A stretch of 64,000 nt of DNA from Flavobacterium sp. (GTDB taxonomy: Bacteria > Bacteroidota > Bacteroidia > Flavobacteriales > Flavobacteriaceae). Both the position numbers and the translations under genes were made by a program. Every line of letters starts with the position of its first letter. Within the stretch, counting starts at the first letter, position 1. The notes under the pieces were generated by a model. That model was not told the DNA's origin and ran no database searches. It saw nothing but the letters and a program-made list of their open reading frames with translations. Where the stretch lies: contig JAIPAM010000002.1 of the NCBI GenBank assembly GCA_021740105.1, forward strand, positions 124,001 to 188,000, given 5' to 3'. Below are positions 46,521 through 56,209 of this stretch, piece after piece.

Positions 46521-49073
46521 ATGGATGATAATTTTTCACCAAGAGTTAAAGATGTAATAACCTACAGCAAAGAAGAAGCGTTTCGTTTAGGACACGATTT
46601 TATTGGTACTGAGCATCTTATGTTAGGGATTTTGAGAGATGGTAACGGTACAGCGATTGATATTTTAAATAATTTATCCGTTGATTTGGATTTTTTACGA
46701 AGGAAAGTAGAAATTTTAAGTCCTGCCAATCCTAATCTTGAAATTGGTATAGATAAGAAGAATTTACATCTAACACGTCAAGCAGAACGTGCTCTAAAGA
46801 CTACATTTCTTGAAGCTAAAGTATTTCAAAGTACTACAATTAGTACTGCTCACCTACTTTTATGCATTTTAAGAAACGAAAATGATCCCACAACTAAACT
46901 ACTCAACAAATTAAAAATCGACTACGATACCGCCAAAGAACAATATTTAAACATGACACCTAACAACACCGAAGGCGAATTTTTAGAAAATTTACCAACA
47001 GCAGAATCTTATAATGATGATTCAGGACAAGATGACAGCCTTAAAGGTGACAATTTTAATAACCCTACTAATAAGTCGAATAAAAAGTCTAAAACGCCTG
47101 TTTTAGATAATTTTGGACGCGATTTAACAGAGCTTGCCGAAGAAGGTAAATTAGATCCTGTAGTAGGTCGTGAAAAAGAAATTGAAAGAGTTTCTCAAAT
47201 ATTAAGTCGCCGTAAAAAGAACAATCCCTTATTAATTGGTGAGCCAGGTGTTGGAAAATCAGCTATTGCCGAAGGATTAGCATTACGAATAATCCAAAAG
47301 AAAGTTTCTCGAATATTGTTTAATAAACGAGTGGTAACTCTTGATTTAGCTAGTTTGGTAGCAGGTACAAAATACCGTGGACAATTCGAAGAGCGCATGA
47401 AAGCAGTAATGAATGAATTGGAAAAAAATAACGATATCATACTTTTTATTGATGAAATTCACACTATAGTTGGTGCCGGAGGAGCAACTGGCTCATTGGA
47501 TGCATCCAATATGTTTAAACCTGCATTAGCTCGTGGTGAAATACAGTGTATCGGTGCCACAACATTAGACGAGTACCGACAATACATAGAAAAAGATGGG
47601 GCGTTAGAAAGACGTTTCCAAAAAATAATCGTTGAACCTACTTCCGTTGATGAAACGATTATAATATTGAATAATATCAAAAACAAATACGAAGACCACC
47701 ATAACGTGACTTATACGCCTGAGGCGATTGAGGCATGTGTAAAGTTAACCAACCGATACATGTCGGAACGATTCCTTCCAGACAAAGCAATTGACGCCTT
47801 AGACGAAGCAGGCTCAAGAGTCCATATTACCAATATTGAAGTTCCAAAACAGATATTGGATTTTGAACGACAATTAGAAGAAGTTCGTGAACTTAAAAAC
47901 TCTGTAGTAAAAAGACAGAAATACGAGGAAGCCGCAAAACTTCGTGACGATGAAAAACGAATCGAAAAAGATTTGGCAGTAGCTCAAGAAGAATGGGAAG
48001 AAGATGCTAAAAACAATCGTATTTTAGTTACTGAAGACAACGTTGCTGATGTAGTTTCTATGATGACAGGAATACCTGTAAATCGTATTGCACAAACTGA
48101 AAGTAATAAATTAGCTATCTTACCTGAACTCATTCAAAATAAAGTAGTTGGACAAAATGAAGCGGTATTAAAAATCGCTCGTTCTATTCAAAGAAATCGT
48201 GCTGGATTGAAAGATCCTAATCGTCCAATTGGTTCTTTTATTTTCTTAGGCCAAACTGGGGTGGGAAAAACTCAATTAGCGAAAGTTTTAGCAAAAGAAT
48301 TATTCGATTCTGAAGATGCTTTAATCAGAATTGATATGAGTGAATACATGGAGAAATTTGCAATTTCAAGATTAGTTGGTGCGCCTCCGGGATATGTAGG
48401 GTATGAAGAAGGTGGTCAGTTAACTGAAAAAGTTAGAAGAAAGCCTTACAGTGTGGTTTTATTAGATGAAATTGAAAAAGCACATCCTGATATTTTTAAT
48501 ATGATGTTGCAAGTATTGGACGATGGTTACTTAACCGATAGCTTAGGTCGTAAAATTGATTTCAAAAATACTATTATCATTATGACTTCCAATATTGGCG
48601 CACGCCAATTGAAAGATTTTGGTCAAGGAGTTGGTTTTGGAACTTCAGCAAAAATTTCTCAAGCAGACGAAAATTCAAAGAGCATCATTGAAAACGCACT
48701 TAAAAAAGCGTTTTCCCCAGAATTCTTAAATAGAATTGACGATGTAATTGTTTTCAATGCTTTAGAAAAACACGATATCGATTTGATTATTGAAATTGAA
48801 TTAAAGAAATTATATGCGAGAATAAAAGATTTGGGTTACGAATTGAATCTATCTAACACTGCCAAGGCTTTTATTGCAGACAAAGGTTTCGATAAGCAAT
48901 TTGGCGCTAGACCATTAAAAAGAGCCATTCAAAAGTATGTGGAAGATGCACTAGCTGAAGAAATTATTACCAGTAAAATAGGTAATGGCGATGAAATATT
49001 CATGGATCTTGACGAAGCAACTCAGGAATTAGTCGTAAAAGTAACTAAAACTACTGAGCCAAAAAATCAATAA
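46521..49073 (+). CDS. clpC: ATP-dependent Clp protease ATP-binding subunit
   Basis: 850 residues, typical ClpC. Two N-terminal Clp repeats (about 1-145, [12 protein letters not shown]), a first AAA+ module with Walker A G-E-P-G-V-G-K-S, a UVR-type middle domain ([10 protein letters not shown], about residue 480), a second AAA+ module with G-Q-T-G-V-G-K-T, and the C-terminal D2-small domain. It unfolds proteins and feeds them to ClpP. The start is supported by the conserved M-D-D-N-F-S-P-R-V. It is transcribed away from gyrA; the 263-base divergent region should contain both promoters. Confidence 0.97.
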   Translation: MDDNFSPRVKDVITYSKEEAFRLGHDFIGTEHLMLGILRDGNGTAIDILNNLSVDLDFLRRKVEILSPANPNLEIGIDKKNLHLTRQAERALKTTFLEAKVFQSTTISTAHLLLCILRNENDPTTKLLNKLKIDYDTAKEQYLNMTPNNTEGEFLENLPTAESYNDDSGQDDSLKGDNFNNPTNKSNKKSKTPVLDNFGRDLTELAEEGKLDPVVGREKEIERVSQILSRRKKNNPLLIGEPGVGKSAIAEGLALRIIQKKVSRILFNKRVVTLDLASLVAGTKYRGQFEERMKAVMNELEKNNDIILFIDEIHTIVGAGGATGSLDASNMFKPALARGEIQCIGATTLDEYRQYIEKDGALERRFQKIIVEPTSVDETIIILNNIKNKYEDHHNVTYTPEAIEACVKLTNRYMSERFLPDKAIDALDEAGSRVHITNIEVPKQILDFERQLEEVRELKNSVVKRQKYEEAAKLRDDEKRIEKDLAVAQEEWEEDAKNNRILVTEDNVADVVSMMTGIPVNRIAQTESNKLAILPELIQNKVVGQNEAVLKIARSIQRNRAGLKDPNRPIGSFIFLGQTGVGKTQLAKVLAKELFDSEDALIRIDMSEYMEKFAISRLVGAPPGYVGYEEGGQLTEKVRRKPYSVVLLDEIEKAHPDIFNMMLQVLDDGYLTDSLGRKIDFKNTIIIMTSNIGARQLKDFGQGVGFGTSAKISQADENSKSIIENALKKAFSPEFLNRIDDVIVFNALEKHDIDLIIEIELKKLYARIKDLGYELNLSNTAKAFIADKGFDKQFGARPLKRAIQKYVEDALAEEIITSKIGNGDEIFMDLDEATQELVVKVTKTTEPKNQ

Positions 49074-49095
49074 ATACAATAAATAACAAGAATTT

Positions 49096-49128
49096 AAACC
49101 CATCTTTTCCTCAATATCAGATGGGTTT
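49096..49128 (+). terminator. Terminator after clpC
   Basis: The stem AAACCCATCT / AGATGGGTTT has a 13-base loop and ends in T-rich DNA. Confidence 0.85.
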
Positions 49129-49170
49129 ATTATTTAATATAATTCTACATTTTAATTAAAACAAAATATA

Positions 49171-49178
49171 TACTTTTG
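49171..49178 (+). promoter_or_regulatory. Promoter -7 element of the zinc-protease/RimK gene
   Basis: TACTTTTG matches TANNTTTG, 35 bases before the start codon. Confidence 0.5.
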
Positions 49179-49212
49179 GCAAATATTATTTTATCAATTT
49201 ACAATCAATAAT

Positions 49213-50586
49213 ATGTTTAAAGAAAAAGTTATAGTTGGTAGTGAAGAATGGTGTTCCTTCCCTATTTTAGGAATTCCAACCATTAAAGCAAGAGTGGATT
49301 CAGGTGCCAAAACATCTGCATTACACGCTATCAATATTGCACCATTTATAAAGGATGGTGAAAATTGGGTAAAATTTGATATAAACCCAATTCAAAATAA
49401 TGTTAAAACTATCATTCATTGTGAATCAAAATTAATTGATAAAAGAATTGTAAAAAGTTCTAGCGGTTTCAGGGAACAACGCTACGTTATAGGCTCTGAA
49501 TTAGAAATAGGAGGTAAAAAATGGTCAATTGAAATTACCTTAACCAATAGAGATTCCATGGGATTCCGAATGCTTTTAGGACGTGAAGCTATGAGTGGAC
49601 GAGTTCTTGTAGATCCAGAACAAAAATATTTGTTGGGCGAACCAACTGCAGAAATTTTGACTGAGTTGTATAAATCTTCAGAAAAAGCGACAACAGGACT
49701 TCGAATAGGTTTGTTAGCAAGTAATAAAGAATTGTATAGCAATAAGAGAATCATGGAAGCAGGAGAAATGCGTGGTCATGAAATGCATTTCTTAAATATC
49801 AAAGAATGTTATATGAAACTGGACGCTACTACACCTGAAATCCATTATCGAGGAGGTAGAATATTAGATAATTTTGATGCTATTATCCCTAGAATTCGAC
49901 CAAGTATTACTTTTTATGGCTGTGCATTAACTCGTCAATTTGAAGCACTGAAAGTGTATTGTTTAAATTCAGCAGCAGCTATAACTCAATCACGTGATAA
50001 ATTGTATTCTTTACAATTGTTATTAAACAATGGTGTTGATATTCCTACAACCGGTTTTGCCAACTCTCCTCTGGATACCAACGATTTGATTAAAATGGTT
50101 GGTGGACCTCCATTAATAGTTAAATTATTAGAAGGGACTCAAGGAAAAGGGGTGGTAATGGCAGAGACTAAAAAAGCGGCAGAAAGTGTTATTAATGCTT
50201 TCAAAAGTTTGAATGCCAATATATTAGTTCAAGAATTTATTAAAGAAGCCAATGGAAAAGACATTCGTTGTTTTGTAATTGATGGAAAAGTGGTTGCGGC
50301 AATTCAACGTGAGGCAATGCCGGGAGAATTTAGAGCCAACATCCATTTAGGTGGAACCGCATCGATAATAAAAGTTACTGCTGAAGAAAAAAGAATTGCA
50401 ATTAAAGCCGCCAAAGCGATGGATTTAAAAGTGGCTGGAGTGGATATTATCCGTTCTTCAAAAGGACCTTTATTGTTGGAAGTAAACTCATCACCTGGTT
50501 TAGAAGGTATTGAAGGAGCAACCAACAAAGACATTGCGGGAGAAATGATCAAGGCAATTGAGAAAAATTTTAAACATAAAATGTAA
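49213..50586 (+). CDS. rimK: Fusion of RimB-type ATP-dependent zinc protease domain and RimK-type ATP-grasp ligase
   Basis: 457 residues. The first 140 are the retropepsin-like 'ATP-dependent zinc protease' domain (Asp29-Ser-Gly-Ala-Lys-Thr-Ser and a later L-L-G-R-E-A-M motif). Residues about 165-457 are RimK-type ATP-grasp (L-E-G-T-Q-G-K-G-V near 310, V-D-I-I-R and L-E-V-N-S-S-P-G-L near 425). In gamma-proteobacteria the separate proteins RimB and RimK act on poly-glutamate tails of ribosomal protein S6. Here both are in one chain, which suggests a coupled glutamate-adding and -trimming activity. The substrate in Flavobacteria is not established by this sequence. Confidence 0.88.
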   Translation: MFKEKVIVGSEEWCSFPILGIPTIKARVDSGAKTSALHAINIAPFIKDGENWVKFDINPIQNNVKTIIHCESKLIDKRIVKSSSGFREQRYVIGSELEIGGKKWSIEITLTNRDSMGFRMLLGREAMSGRVLVDPEQKYLLGEPTAEILTELYKSSEKATTGLRIGLLASNKELYSNKRIMEAGEMRGHEMHFLNIKECYMKLDATTPEIHYRGGRILDNFDAIIPRIRPSITFYGCALTRQFEALKVYCLNSAAAITQSRDKLYSLQLLLNNGVDIPTTGFANSPLDTNDLIKMVGGPPLIVKLLEGTQGKGVVMAETKKAAESVINAFKSLNANILVQEFIKEANGKDIRCFVIDGKVVAAIQREAMPGEFRANIHLGGTASIIKVTAEEKRIAIKAAKAMDLKVAGVDIIRSSKGPLLLEVNSSPGLEGIEGATNKDIAGEMIKAIEKNFKHKM

Positions 50587-50588
50587 TC

Positions 50589-50635
50589 CTCTTTCAATGA
50601 ATCTAATTCATATAAAAATAAGAAAGAGTCTATAA
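50589..50635. terminator. Possible shared hairpin between convergent genes
   Basis: CTCTTTC pairs with GAAAGAG around an AT-rich loop that itself contains ATGAA/TTCAT. It is in the right place for a bidirectional terminator but weaker than the others in the window. Confidence 0.4.
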
Positions 50636-50645
50636 AGTAACTTTT

Positions 50646-52148
50646 TTATACTTCTATATCAATCGCAAAGCTGTTTAAAAACGCAACTGATTTTTGAATG
50701 TCATAATGCAAAATGCGATCTTCTTTTACCAAAGGCACTTCTTCACGATAGGATTTTAAGAACATTTCAATAAAATCACTAGATTGTAATGGACGTCTGA
50801 ACTCAATAGCTTGAGAGGCGTTCATTAATTCAATAGCAAGAATTCGCTCTAAATTATCCATGATTCGTAACGCTTTCGTAGCTGCATTAGCACCCATACT
50901 CACATGATCTTCTTGCCCATTTGAAGAAACAATACTATCCACACTTGCAGGAGTTGCCAATTGTTTATTTTGACTTGCTATACTTGCTGCGGTATATTGC
51001 GGAATCATAAATCCTGAATTTAAACCCGGATTATCAATTAAAAATGGAGGCAGATTTCTTAATCCAGAAATTAATTGATACGTTCTTCTTTCCGAAATAC
51101 TTCCTAATTCTGATAAGGCAATAGCCAAAAAATCTAAGGCTAAAGCCAATGGTTGCCCGTGAAAATTGCCACCCGAAATGATCTGATCGCTTTCAATGAA
51201 TACATTTGGATTATCAGTTACTGAGTTGATTTCAGTTTTAAATACTTTTTTTACATAATCAATCGCATCTTTAGAAGCACCATGAACTTGCGGAATACAA
51301 CGGAAGGAATACGGATCTTGAACGTGTTCTTTAGGTTGAGAAATTATTTCACTTCCTTCTAAAAATTCATTCACTCGATTGGCGGTTGTAATTTGCCCTT
51401 TGTGAGGTCTGATAAAATGAATTAATTCGTTAAATGATTCTTGACGACCATCAAATCCCTCTAATGAAATAGTTCCAATTAAATCGGCTAAATAAGAATA
51501 TTTAATGGATTTCAATAAAATATGAGTCCCATAGGCACTCATAAACTGGGTTCCGTTTAGCAAAGCCAACCCTTCTTTGGATTGAAGTACAATAGGACTC
51601 CAATTAAACTCTTTCATTACTAAAGAAGTGGGTACTTTAGCACCTTTAAAAACCACTTCCCCCTCACCTAACAATGGCAACGATAAATGAGCTAAAGGAG
51701 CCAAATCACCAGATGCTCCAAGAGAGCCTTGTGTGTAAATTACTGGTAAAACATCATTATTATAAAAATCAACAAGTCTCAAAACGGTACTTAATTGCAC
51801 CCCCGAATAACCATAACTTAAGGATTGAATCTTCAGAAGTAACATCAACTTAACGATTTCTGAGGGAACTTCTTCACCAGTTCCACAAGCATGTGATTTT
51901 ACTAAATTTTCTTGAAGTTTGGAAAGATTTTCATTTGAAATTTTCACATTACAAAGCGATCCAAAACCGGTATTAATACCATATATTGGAGTAGCATTGG
52001 CTTCCATTTTGGCATCTAAATAAGCCCTACATTTTTGAATATTAACCTTCGCCTCCTCAGACAATTCAAGTGTTTTACTTTGATAAATAATTTCTTGAAC
52101 GCTTTCTAAAGAAAGAATGTTGGTACTTATATAATGGATGTTACTCAT
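50646..52148 (-). CDS. hutH: Histidine ammonia-lyase (aromatic amino acid lyase family)
   Basis: 500 residues, normal for HutH. It eliminates ammonia from L-histidine to give urocanate. The MIO prosthetic group forms from Ala145-Ser146-Gly147 in GSLGASGDLAPLAHLSLP. The catalytic Tyr lies in Y-G-I-N-T-G-F-G (near 56-63). G-Q-P-L-A-L-A-L-D and a Q-E-D-H-V-S-M motif (near 415) are as in HutH; the latter sits close to the substrate. No hutU, hutI or hutG is next to it, so it is separated from the usual histidine operon here; a related lyase specificity (for example tyrosine) is possible but less likely. Confidence 0.9.
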   Translation of the reverse strand: MSNIHYISTNILSLESVQEIIYQSKTLELSEEAKVNIQKCRAYLDAKMEANATPIYGINTGFGSLCNVKISNENLSKLQENLVKSHACGTGEEVPSEIVKLMLLLKIQSLSYGYSGVQLSTVLRLVDFYNNDVLPVIYTQGSLGASGDLAPLAHLSLPLLGEGEVVFKGAKVPTSLVMKEFNWSPIVLQSKEGLALLNGTQFMSAYGTHILLKSIKYSYLADLIGTISLEGFDGRQESFNELIHFIRPHKGQITTANRVNEFLEGSEIISQPKEHVQDPYSFRCIPQVHGASKDAIDYVKKVFKTEINSVTDNPNVFIESDQIISGGNFHGQPLALALDFLAIALSELGSISERRTYQLISGLRNLPPFLIDNPGLNSGFMIPQYTAASIASQNKQLATPASVDSIVSSNGQEDHVSMGANAATKALRIMDNLERILAIELMNASQAIEFRRPLQSSDFIEMFLKSYREEVPLVKEDRILHYDIQKSVAFLNSFAIDIEV

Positions 52149-52232
52149 GATTATAATTTTAATTGAACTACAAAAATCACGATTTACTATTTATAAAGCA
52201 AGGTTTATTCACATATTTTACGTTTGTAATAA

Positions 52233-53090
52233 TTAGGATATTGATTCAATGTAAGCATTTCCAATATTCTCAATAATATCGGATGCTATAAAAGCTTGAT
52301 AACTCATTTTGGGAGTACCAATATCAGCTGTCAGCCCATGCAAATAAACGCCCATAATTGCAGCATCTAATGGCGCATAGGATTGAGCAACTAAACTTGT
52401 AATAATTCCCGACAATACATCTCCGCTTCCGGCAGTTGCCAATCCTTGATTTCCAGTAGTATTTTCATGGATTTTATCTTTATAAACTACTAATGTTGGC
52501 GCACCTTTAACTACAATTACAAGGTTGTGTTTATGAGACAATTGAAGCACTCGGTTCATTTTATCCTCTAGAGATTCCCATTTTCCGATAAGGAGTTCCA
52601 ATTCTTTAAAATGGGGGGTTATTATGGTATTATCAGGTAATAAATTCAACCATTCTATATTCTGAGATAGAATATTTATTCCGTCAGCATCAATAATTAA
52701 AGGGACTTTATTGCTTTTCAAGAAATTATGAAAAGTACTTTGAGTTTGCTTATCCTGTCCCATTCCCATACCTATTCCAATGGCTTGAAAATTATTTTCA
52801 ATATTTAAATTGGAAATATGATCTAAATTATCATCGGTAAGAACCATAACCTCAGGATTTGAAATTTGAACAATTTCATAGCCACATTTTGGAACAAAAG
52901 CTGTAACTAAACCACAACCCGTTTTCAAACAGGCTTTTGAAGCCAATACAATTGAACCTATTTTTCCATAACTCCCTCCAATTATTAAAGCATGTCCCTG
53001 AATTCCCTTGTGAGTATTTTGATCCATGGGACAATATCTTTTTAGAAATTCACTTTTATTAATGATCATATCCGTTGGTTTTAATTTCAT
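52233..53090 (-). CDS. nnrD: ADP/ATP-dependent NAD(P)H-hydrate dehydratase
   Basis: 285 residues, ribokinase-like fold. It repairs damaged (hydrated) NADH and NADPH using ADP or ATP. Motifs: [13 protein letters not shown] near 30-45 at the nucleotide site, V-V-K-G-A-P-T near 195, and the anion-hole/catalytic [11 protein letters not shown] near 222. Only the dehydratase half of the usual bifunctional NnrED protein is here; the epimerase half is absent from this chain and not seen nearby. It ends 84 bases upstream of the hutH start on the same strand. Confidence 0.9.
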   Translation of the reverse strand: MKLKPTDMIINKSEFLKRYCPMDQNTHKGIQGHALIIGGSYGKIGSIVLASKACLKTGCGLVTAFVPKCGYEIVQISNPEVMVLTDDNLDHISNLNIENNFQAIGIGMGMGQDKQTQSTFHNFLKSNKVPLIIDADGINILSQNIEWLNLLPDNTIITPHFKELELLIGKWESLEDKMNRVLQLSHKHNLVIVVKGAPTLVVYKDKIHENTTGNQGLATAGSGDVLSGIITSLVAQSYAPLDAAIMGVYLHGLTADIGTPKMSYQAFIASDIIENIGNAYIESIS

Positions 53091-53180
53091 TTAAATTTAC
53101 GGAAAAATTGAATGAAAGTCGTTTTGTCACTCCATAAAAAATGAATAAATTAGCCCCTGTAAATAAAAGCAAACAAAACA

Positions 53181-54263
53181 ATGAAAAATACAGCGTTAAT
53201 AAGCATTCACGAAAATTTAGGTGCTAAAATTCTTCCATTTGCAGGTTACAATATGCCTATTTTATACGAAGGAGTCAATGCAGAACATGAAACCGTTAGA
53301 AATAGCGTGGGCGTTTTTGATGTCTCTCATATGGGTGAATTTTTTCTAAAAGGACCTGAAGCCTTAGATTTAATTCAAAAAGTAACTTCCAATGACGCTT
53401 CCACTCTAACTATTGGAAGAGCTCAATATTCTTGTTTACCAAATAATGAAGGAGGAATTGTAGATGATTTAATTGTCTATAAAATGGCTGAAGAAGAATA
53501 TTTATTGGTAGTTAACGCCTCAAATATTGATAAAGATTGGGACTGGATTTCTTCCCACAACAATTTAGGTGTTACTATGGAAAACCGATCAGATGACTAC
53601 TCTCTTTTGGCAATTCAAGGACCTAAAGCAGTTGAAGCAATGCAATCATTATCTTCAATCGACTTATCACAAATAGCTTATTATCATTTTGAAGTTGGAG
53701 ATTTTGCTGGCTTTAACGATGTAATTATCTCTGCAACAGGTTACACCGGATCTGGAGGATTTGAAATTTATTGCAAAAACGATCAAGTAGAAGCCATTTG
53801 GAATAAAGTATTTGAAGCAGGCGCAGCATTTGGGATTAAACCAATTGGATTAGCAGCACGTGATACTTTACGTTTGGAAATGGGATTTTGCTTGTATGGA
53901 AACGATATAAACGATACGACTTCTCCATTAGAAGCTGGATTAGGATGGATAACTAAATTCACAAAAGAGTTTACCAATTCTGAAAATCTTAAAAAACAAA
54001 AAGAAAATGGTGTCTCTAGAAAATTAATTGCTTTTGAAATGCAAGAGCGTTCAGTTCCGCGACATGACTATGAAATAGTAGATGCAAATGGAACTGTAAT
54101 TGGAGTGGTTACCTCCGGAACAATGTCGCCATCTATGAATGTTGGTATCGGATTAGGATATGTTCCAACTTCATTTTCAGCAGTAGATAGCGATATTTAT
54201 ATTAGAATTAGAAAAAATGATGTACCAGCTAAGGTAGTAAAACTGCCATTTTATAAGAAATAA
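53181..54263 (+). CDS. gcvT: Aminomethyltransferase, glycine cleavage system T protein
   Basis: 360 residues, the usual length. It transfers the methylene carbon from the aminomethyl group on H protein to tetrahydrofolate. N-terminal [14 protein letters not shown] and V-F-D-V-S-H-M-G-E signatures are present, as are the mid-domain [11 protein letters not shown] and the late [15 protein letters not shown], which holds the folate-site residues of the family. The glycine dehydrogenase and H protein genes are not nearby, as is common in Flavobacteria. The YebC-family gene starts 30 bases later on the same strand, so the two may form an operon. Confidence 0.95.
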   Translation: MKNTALISIHENLGAKILPFAGYNMPILYEGVNAEHETVRNSVGVFDVSHMGEFFLKGPEALDLIQKVTSNDASTLTIGRAQYSCLPNNEGGIVDDLIVYKMAEEEYLLVVNASNIDKDWDWISSHNNLGVTMENRSDDYSLLAIQGPKAVEAMQSLSSIDLSQIAYYHFEVGDFAGFNDVIISATGYTGSGGFEIYCKNDQVEAIWNKVFEAGAAFGIKPIGLAARDTLRLEMGFCLYGNDINDTTSPLEAGLGWITKFTKEFTNSENLKKQKENGVSRKLIAFEMQERSVPRHDYEIVDANGTVIGVVTSGTMSPSMNVGIGLGYVPTSFSAVDSDIYIRIRKNDVPAKVVKLPFYKK

Positions 54264-54293
54264 AATAATTGGATTAGATTAAAATAATTAGAA

Positions 54294-55004
54294 ATGGGAA
54301 GAGCTTTTGAATTCCGAAAAGGTAGAAAAATGAAACGCTGGTCAGCAATGGCCAAAGCATTTACCAGAATTGGTAAAGATATTGTTATGGCCGTTAAGGA
54401 AGGTGGTCCAAATCCTGAAGCCAATTCAAGATTAAGAGCCGTTATACAAAACTCCAAGGCAGTAAATATGCCAAAAGAAAATGTAGAACGTGCCATCAAA
54501 AAAGCAACTGACAAAGATACTGCCAACTACAAAGAAGTACTATTTGAAGGGTATGCTCCTCATGGAATAGCAATTCTAGTAGAAACTGCAACCGATAACA
54601 ATAATAGAACGGTGGCTAATGTTAGAAGTTATTTTAACAAATGCAATGGTACCCTTGGAACTCAAGGATCAGTTGAATTCATGTTTGATCATACCTGTAA
54701 TTTCAGAATTCCTGCTAATGGCTTGGATCCTGAAGAATTAGAATTGGAATTCATTGATTTTGGTGCTGAAGAAGTATTTGAAGACGAAGACGGTATTTTA
54801 ATTTATGCTCCTTTCGGAAGTTTCGGAACCATTCAAAAAGAATTGGAGAACAGAGGGATCGAAATATTGTCCTCTGGATTTGAACGTATACCTCAAATAA
54901 CTAAAAAACTTTCAGAAGCTGAAATGGCCGATGTGGAAAAACTTATTGAGAAAATTGAAGAAGATGATGACGTAATGAACGTTTATCATACGATGGAAGA
55001 ATAA
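54294..55004 (+). CDS. YebC/PmpR family protein
   Basis: 236 residues, full length, beginning with the invariant M-G-R-A-F-E-F-R-K-G-R-K-M-K-R-W. Typical blocks follow: G-G-P-N-P-E-A-N-S-R-L-R near 42-53, N-M-P-K-E-N-V-E-R-A-I near 60-70 and an acidic middle with E-D-E-D-G. Members are described either as DNA-binding transcription regulators (PmpR-like) or as translation factors that relieve stalling at proline runs (YeeI/TACO1-like); this protein cannot be assigned between the two from sequence. The gene is closed by a strong terminator 27 bases after its stop. Confidence 0.93.
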   Translation: MGRAFEFRKGRKMKRWSAMAKAFTRIGKDIVMAVKEGGPNPEANSRLRAVIQNSKAVNMPKENVERAIKKATDKDTANYKEVLFEGYAPHGIAILVETATDNNNRTVANVRSYFNKCNGTLGTQGSVEFMFDHTCNFRIPANGLDPEELELEFIDFGAEEVFEDEDGILIYAPFGSFGTIQKELENRGIEILSSGFERIPQITKKLSEAEMADVEKLIEKIEEDDDVMNVYHTMEE

Positions 55005-55031
55005 TGATATTCCAAATTGAAAGATTGAAAT

Positions 55032-55064
55032 AAAAAAACTCCAGATTACTCTGGAGTTTTTTTT
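55032..55064 (+). terminator. Terminator between convergent YebC-family and cysteine synthase-like genes
   Basis: AAAACTCCAG / CTGGAGTTTT with a six-base loop is flanked by A and T runs, usable from both strands. Confidence 0.93.
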
Positions 55065-55080
55065 ATGCTATCAATTTATA

Positions 55081-56121
55081 TTATTTAATAAATTCTATTT
55101 TTTGAGCTTCTTCTAAATTTACACTATCAAAGAAACCTTGCTCATTCATCCAATCGTCACTAAAAACCTTACTCATGTAACGAGAACCATGGTCTGGGAA
55201 AATAGCAATTACATTACTGTTTTTATTAAATTCTCCTTCTAGTGCATATTGTCTAATCGCCTGAAGAACAGCACCTGAAGTATATCCAACGAACAATCCT
55301 TCTCTTTTTGCTAATTCACGTGTGGCATGCGCACTTTCCTCATCAGTAACTTTCATAAAATGATCAATAGAATCAAAATCAGTTGCCGATGGAATTAAGT
55401 TTTTTCCTAGACCTTCAATACGGTAAGGATATATTTCTTCGTTGTCAAACTCTCTTGTTTCGTGGTACTTTTTTAATACCGATCCAAAAGCGTCAACACC
55501 TAAAATTTTAATATTTGGATTTTTTTCTTTCAAGTACTTTGCAATTCCTGAAATAGTACCCCCTGTTCCACTACAAGCAACTAAATGGGTGATTTTACCT
55601 TTGGTTTGTTCCCAAATTTCAGGACCAGTAGTTTTATAATGTGCGTCAATATTCAATTGGTTGAAATATTGATTTATGTAAACGGAACCTTTTGTCTCTT
55701 CATGTAAGCGTTTTGCTACAGAATAATAGGAACGCTCATCATCAGCAGAAACATTGGCAGGGCAAACATAAACTTTTGCACCCATGCTTCGTAACATATC
55801 TATTTTATCTAGGGAAGATTTTGAACTTACTGCTAAAATACAGTTATAGCCTTTAATAATACTTACCATCGCTAAACTAAAACCGGTATTACCGGAAGTA
55901 GTTTCTATAATTGTATCACCAGGATATAATATGCCTTTTTTTTCAGCTTCCTCAATAATATATAGAGCAATTCTATCTTTTGAGGAATGGCCTGGATTGA
56001 AAGCTTCTACTTTAGCATAGAAATTTCCATCTAGGTTCTCAGTAACTTTATTTAATTTAATTAAAGGAGTATTCCCAATTAAATCTAGCACGCTTTCGAA
56101 GGCATTTATTTTTTCGTTCAT
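55081..56121 (-). CDS. PLP-dependent cysteine synthase / cystathionine beta-synthase-like enzyme
   Basis: 346 residues, fold type II PLP enzyme. The lysine that would bind PLP is Lys48 in H-S-S-K-D-R. The substrate loop T-S-G-N-T-G lies at about 79-84 and the phosphate-binding G-T-G-G-T near 185. It is longer than typical CysK (about 310), and the section E-G-L-G-K-N-L-I-P with a later [13 protein letters not shown] is closer to the catalytic core of cystathionine beta-synthases, but there are no C-terminal CBS domains. It makes cysteine from O-acetylserine and sulfide, or cystathionine from serine and homocysteine; the choice is open. Its promoter lies about 55 bases upstream. Confidence 0.85.
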   Translation of the reverse strand: MNEKINAFESVLDLIGNTPLIKLNKVTENLDGNFYAKVEAFNPGHSSKDRIALYIIEEAEKKGILYPGDTIIETTSGNTGFSLAMVSIIKGYNCILAVSSKSSLDKIDMLRSMGAKVYVCPANVSADDERSYYSVAKRLHEETKGSVYINQYFNQLNIDAHYKTTGPEIWEQTKGKITHLVACSGTGGTISGIAKYLKEKNPNIKILGVDAFGSVLKKYHETREFDNEEIYPYRIEGLGKNLIPSATDFDSIDHFMKVTDEESAHATRELAKREGLFVGYTSGAVLQAIRQYALEGEFNKNSNVIAIFPDHGSRYMSKVFSDDWMNEQGFFDSVNLEEAQKIEFIK

Positions 56122-56175
56122 AAAAAGTAGTCAATTAAGATTAAAAAAATCAATCTATGATAACCTCATTTAATG

Positions 56176-56209
56176 CAAATTTAACAATAAATTTCTAATT
56201 ATTTTTCAA
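56176..56209 (-). promoter_or_regulatory. Promoter of the cysteine synthase-like gene
   Basis: On the minus strand TTG (56209-56207) is followed after 23 bases by TAAATTTG (56183-56176), 55 bases before the start. It overlaps the 3' end of the upstream peptidase gene. Confidence 0.55.
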
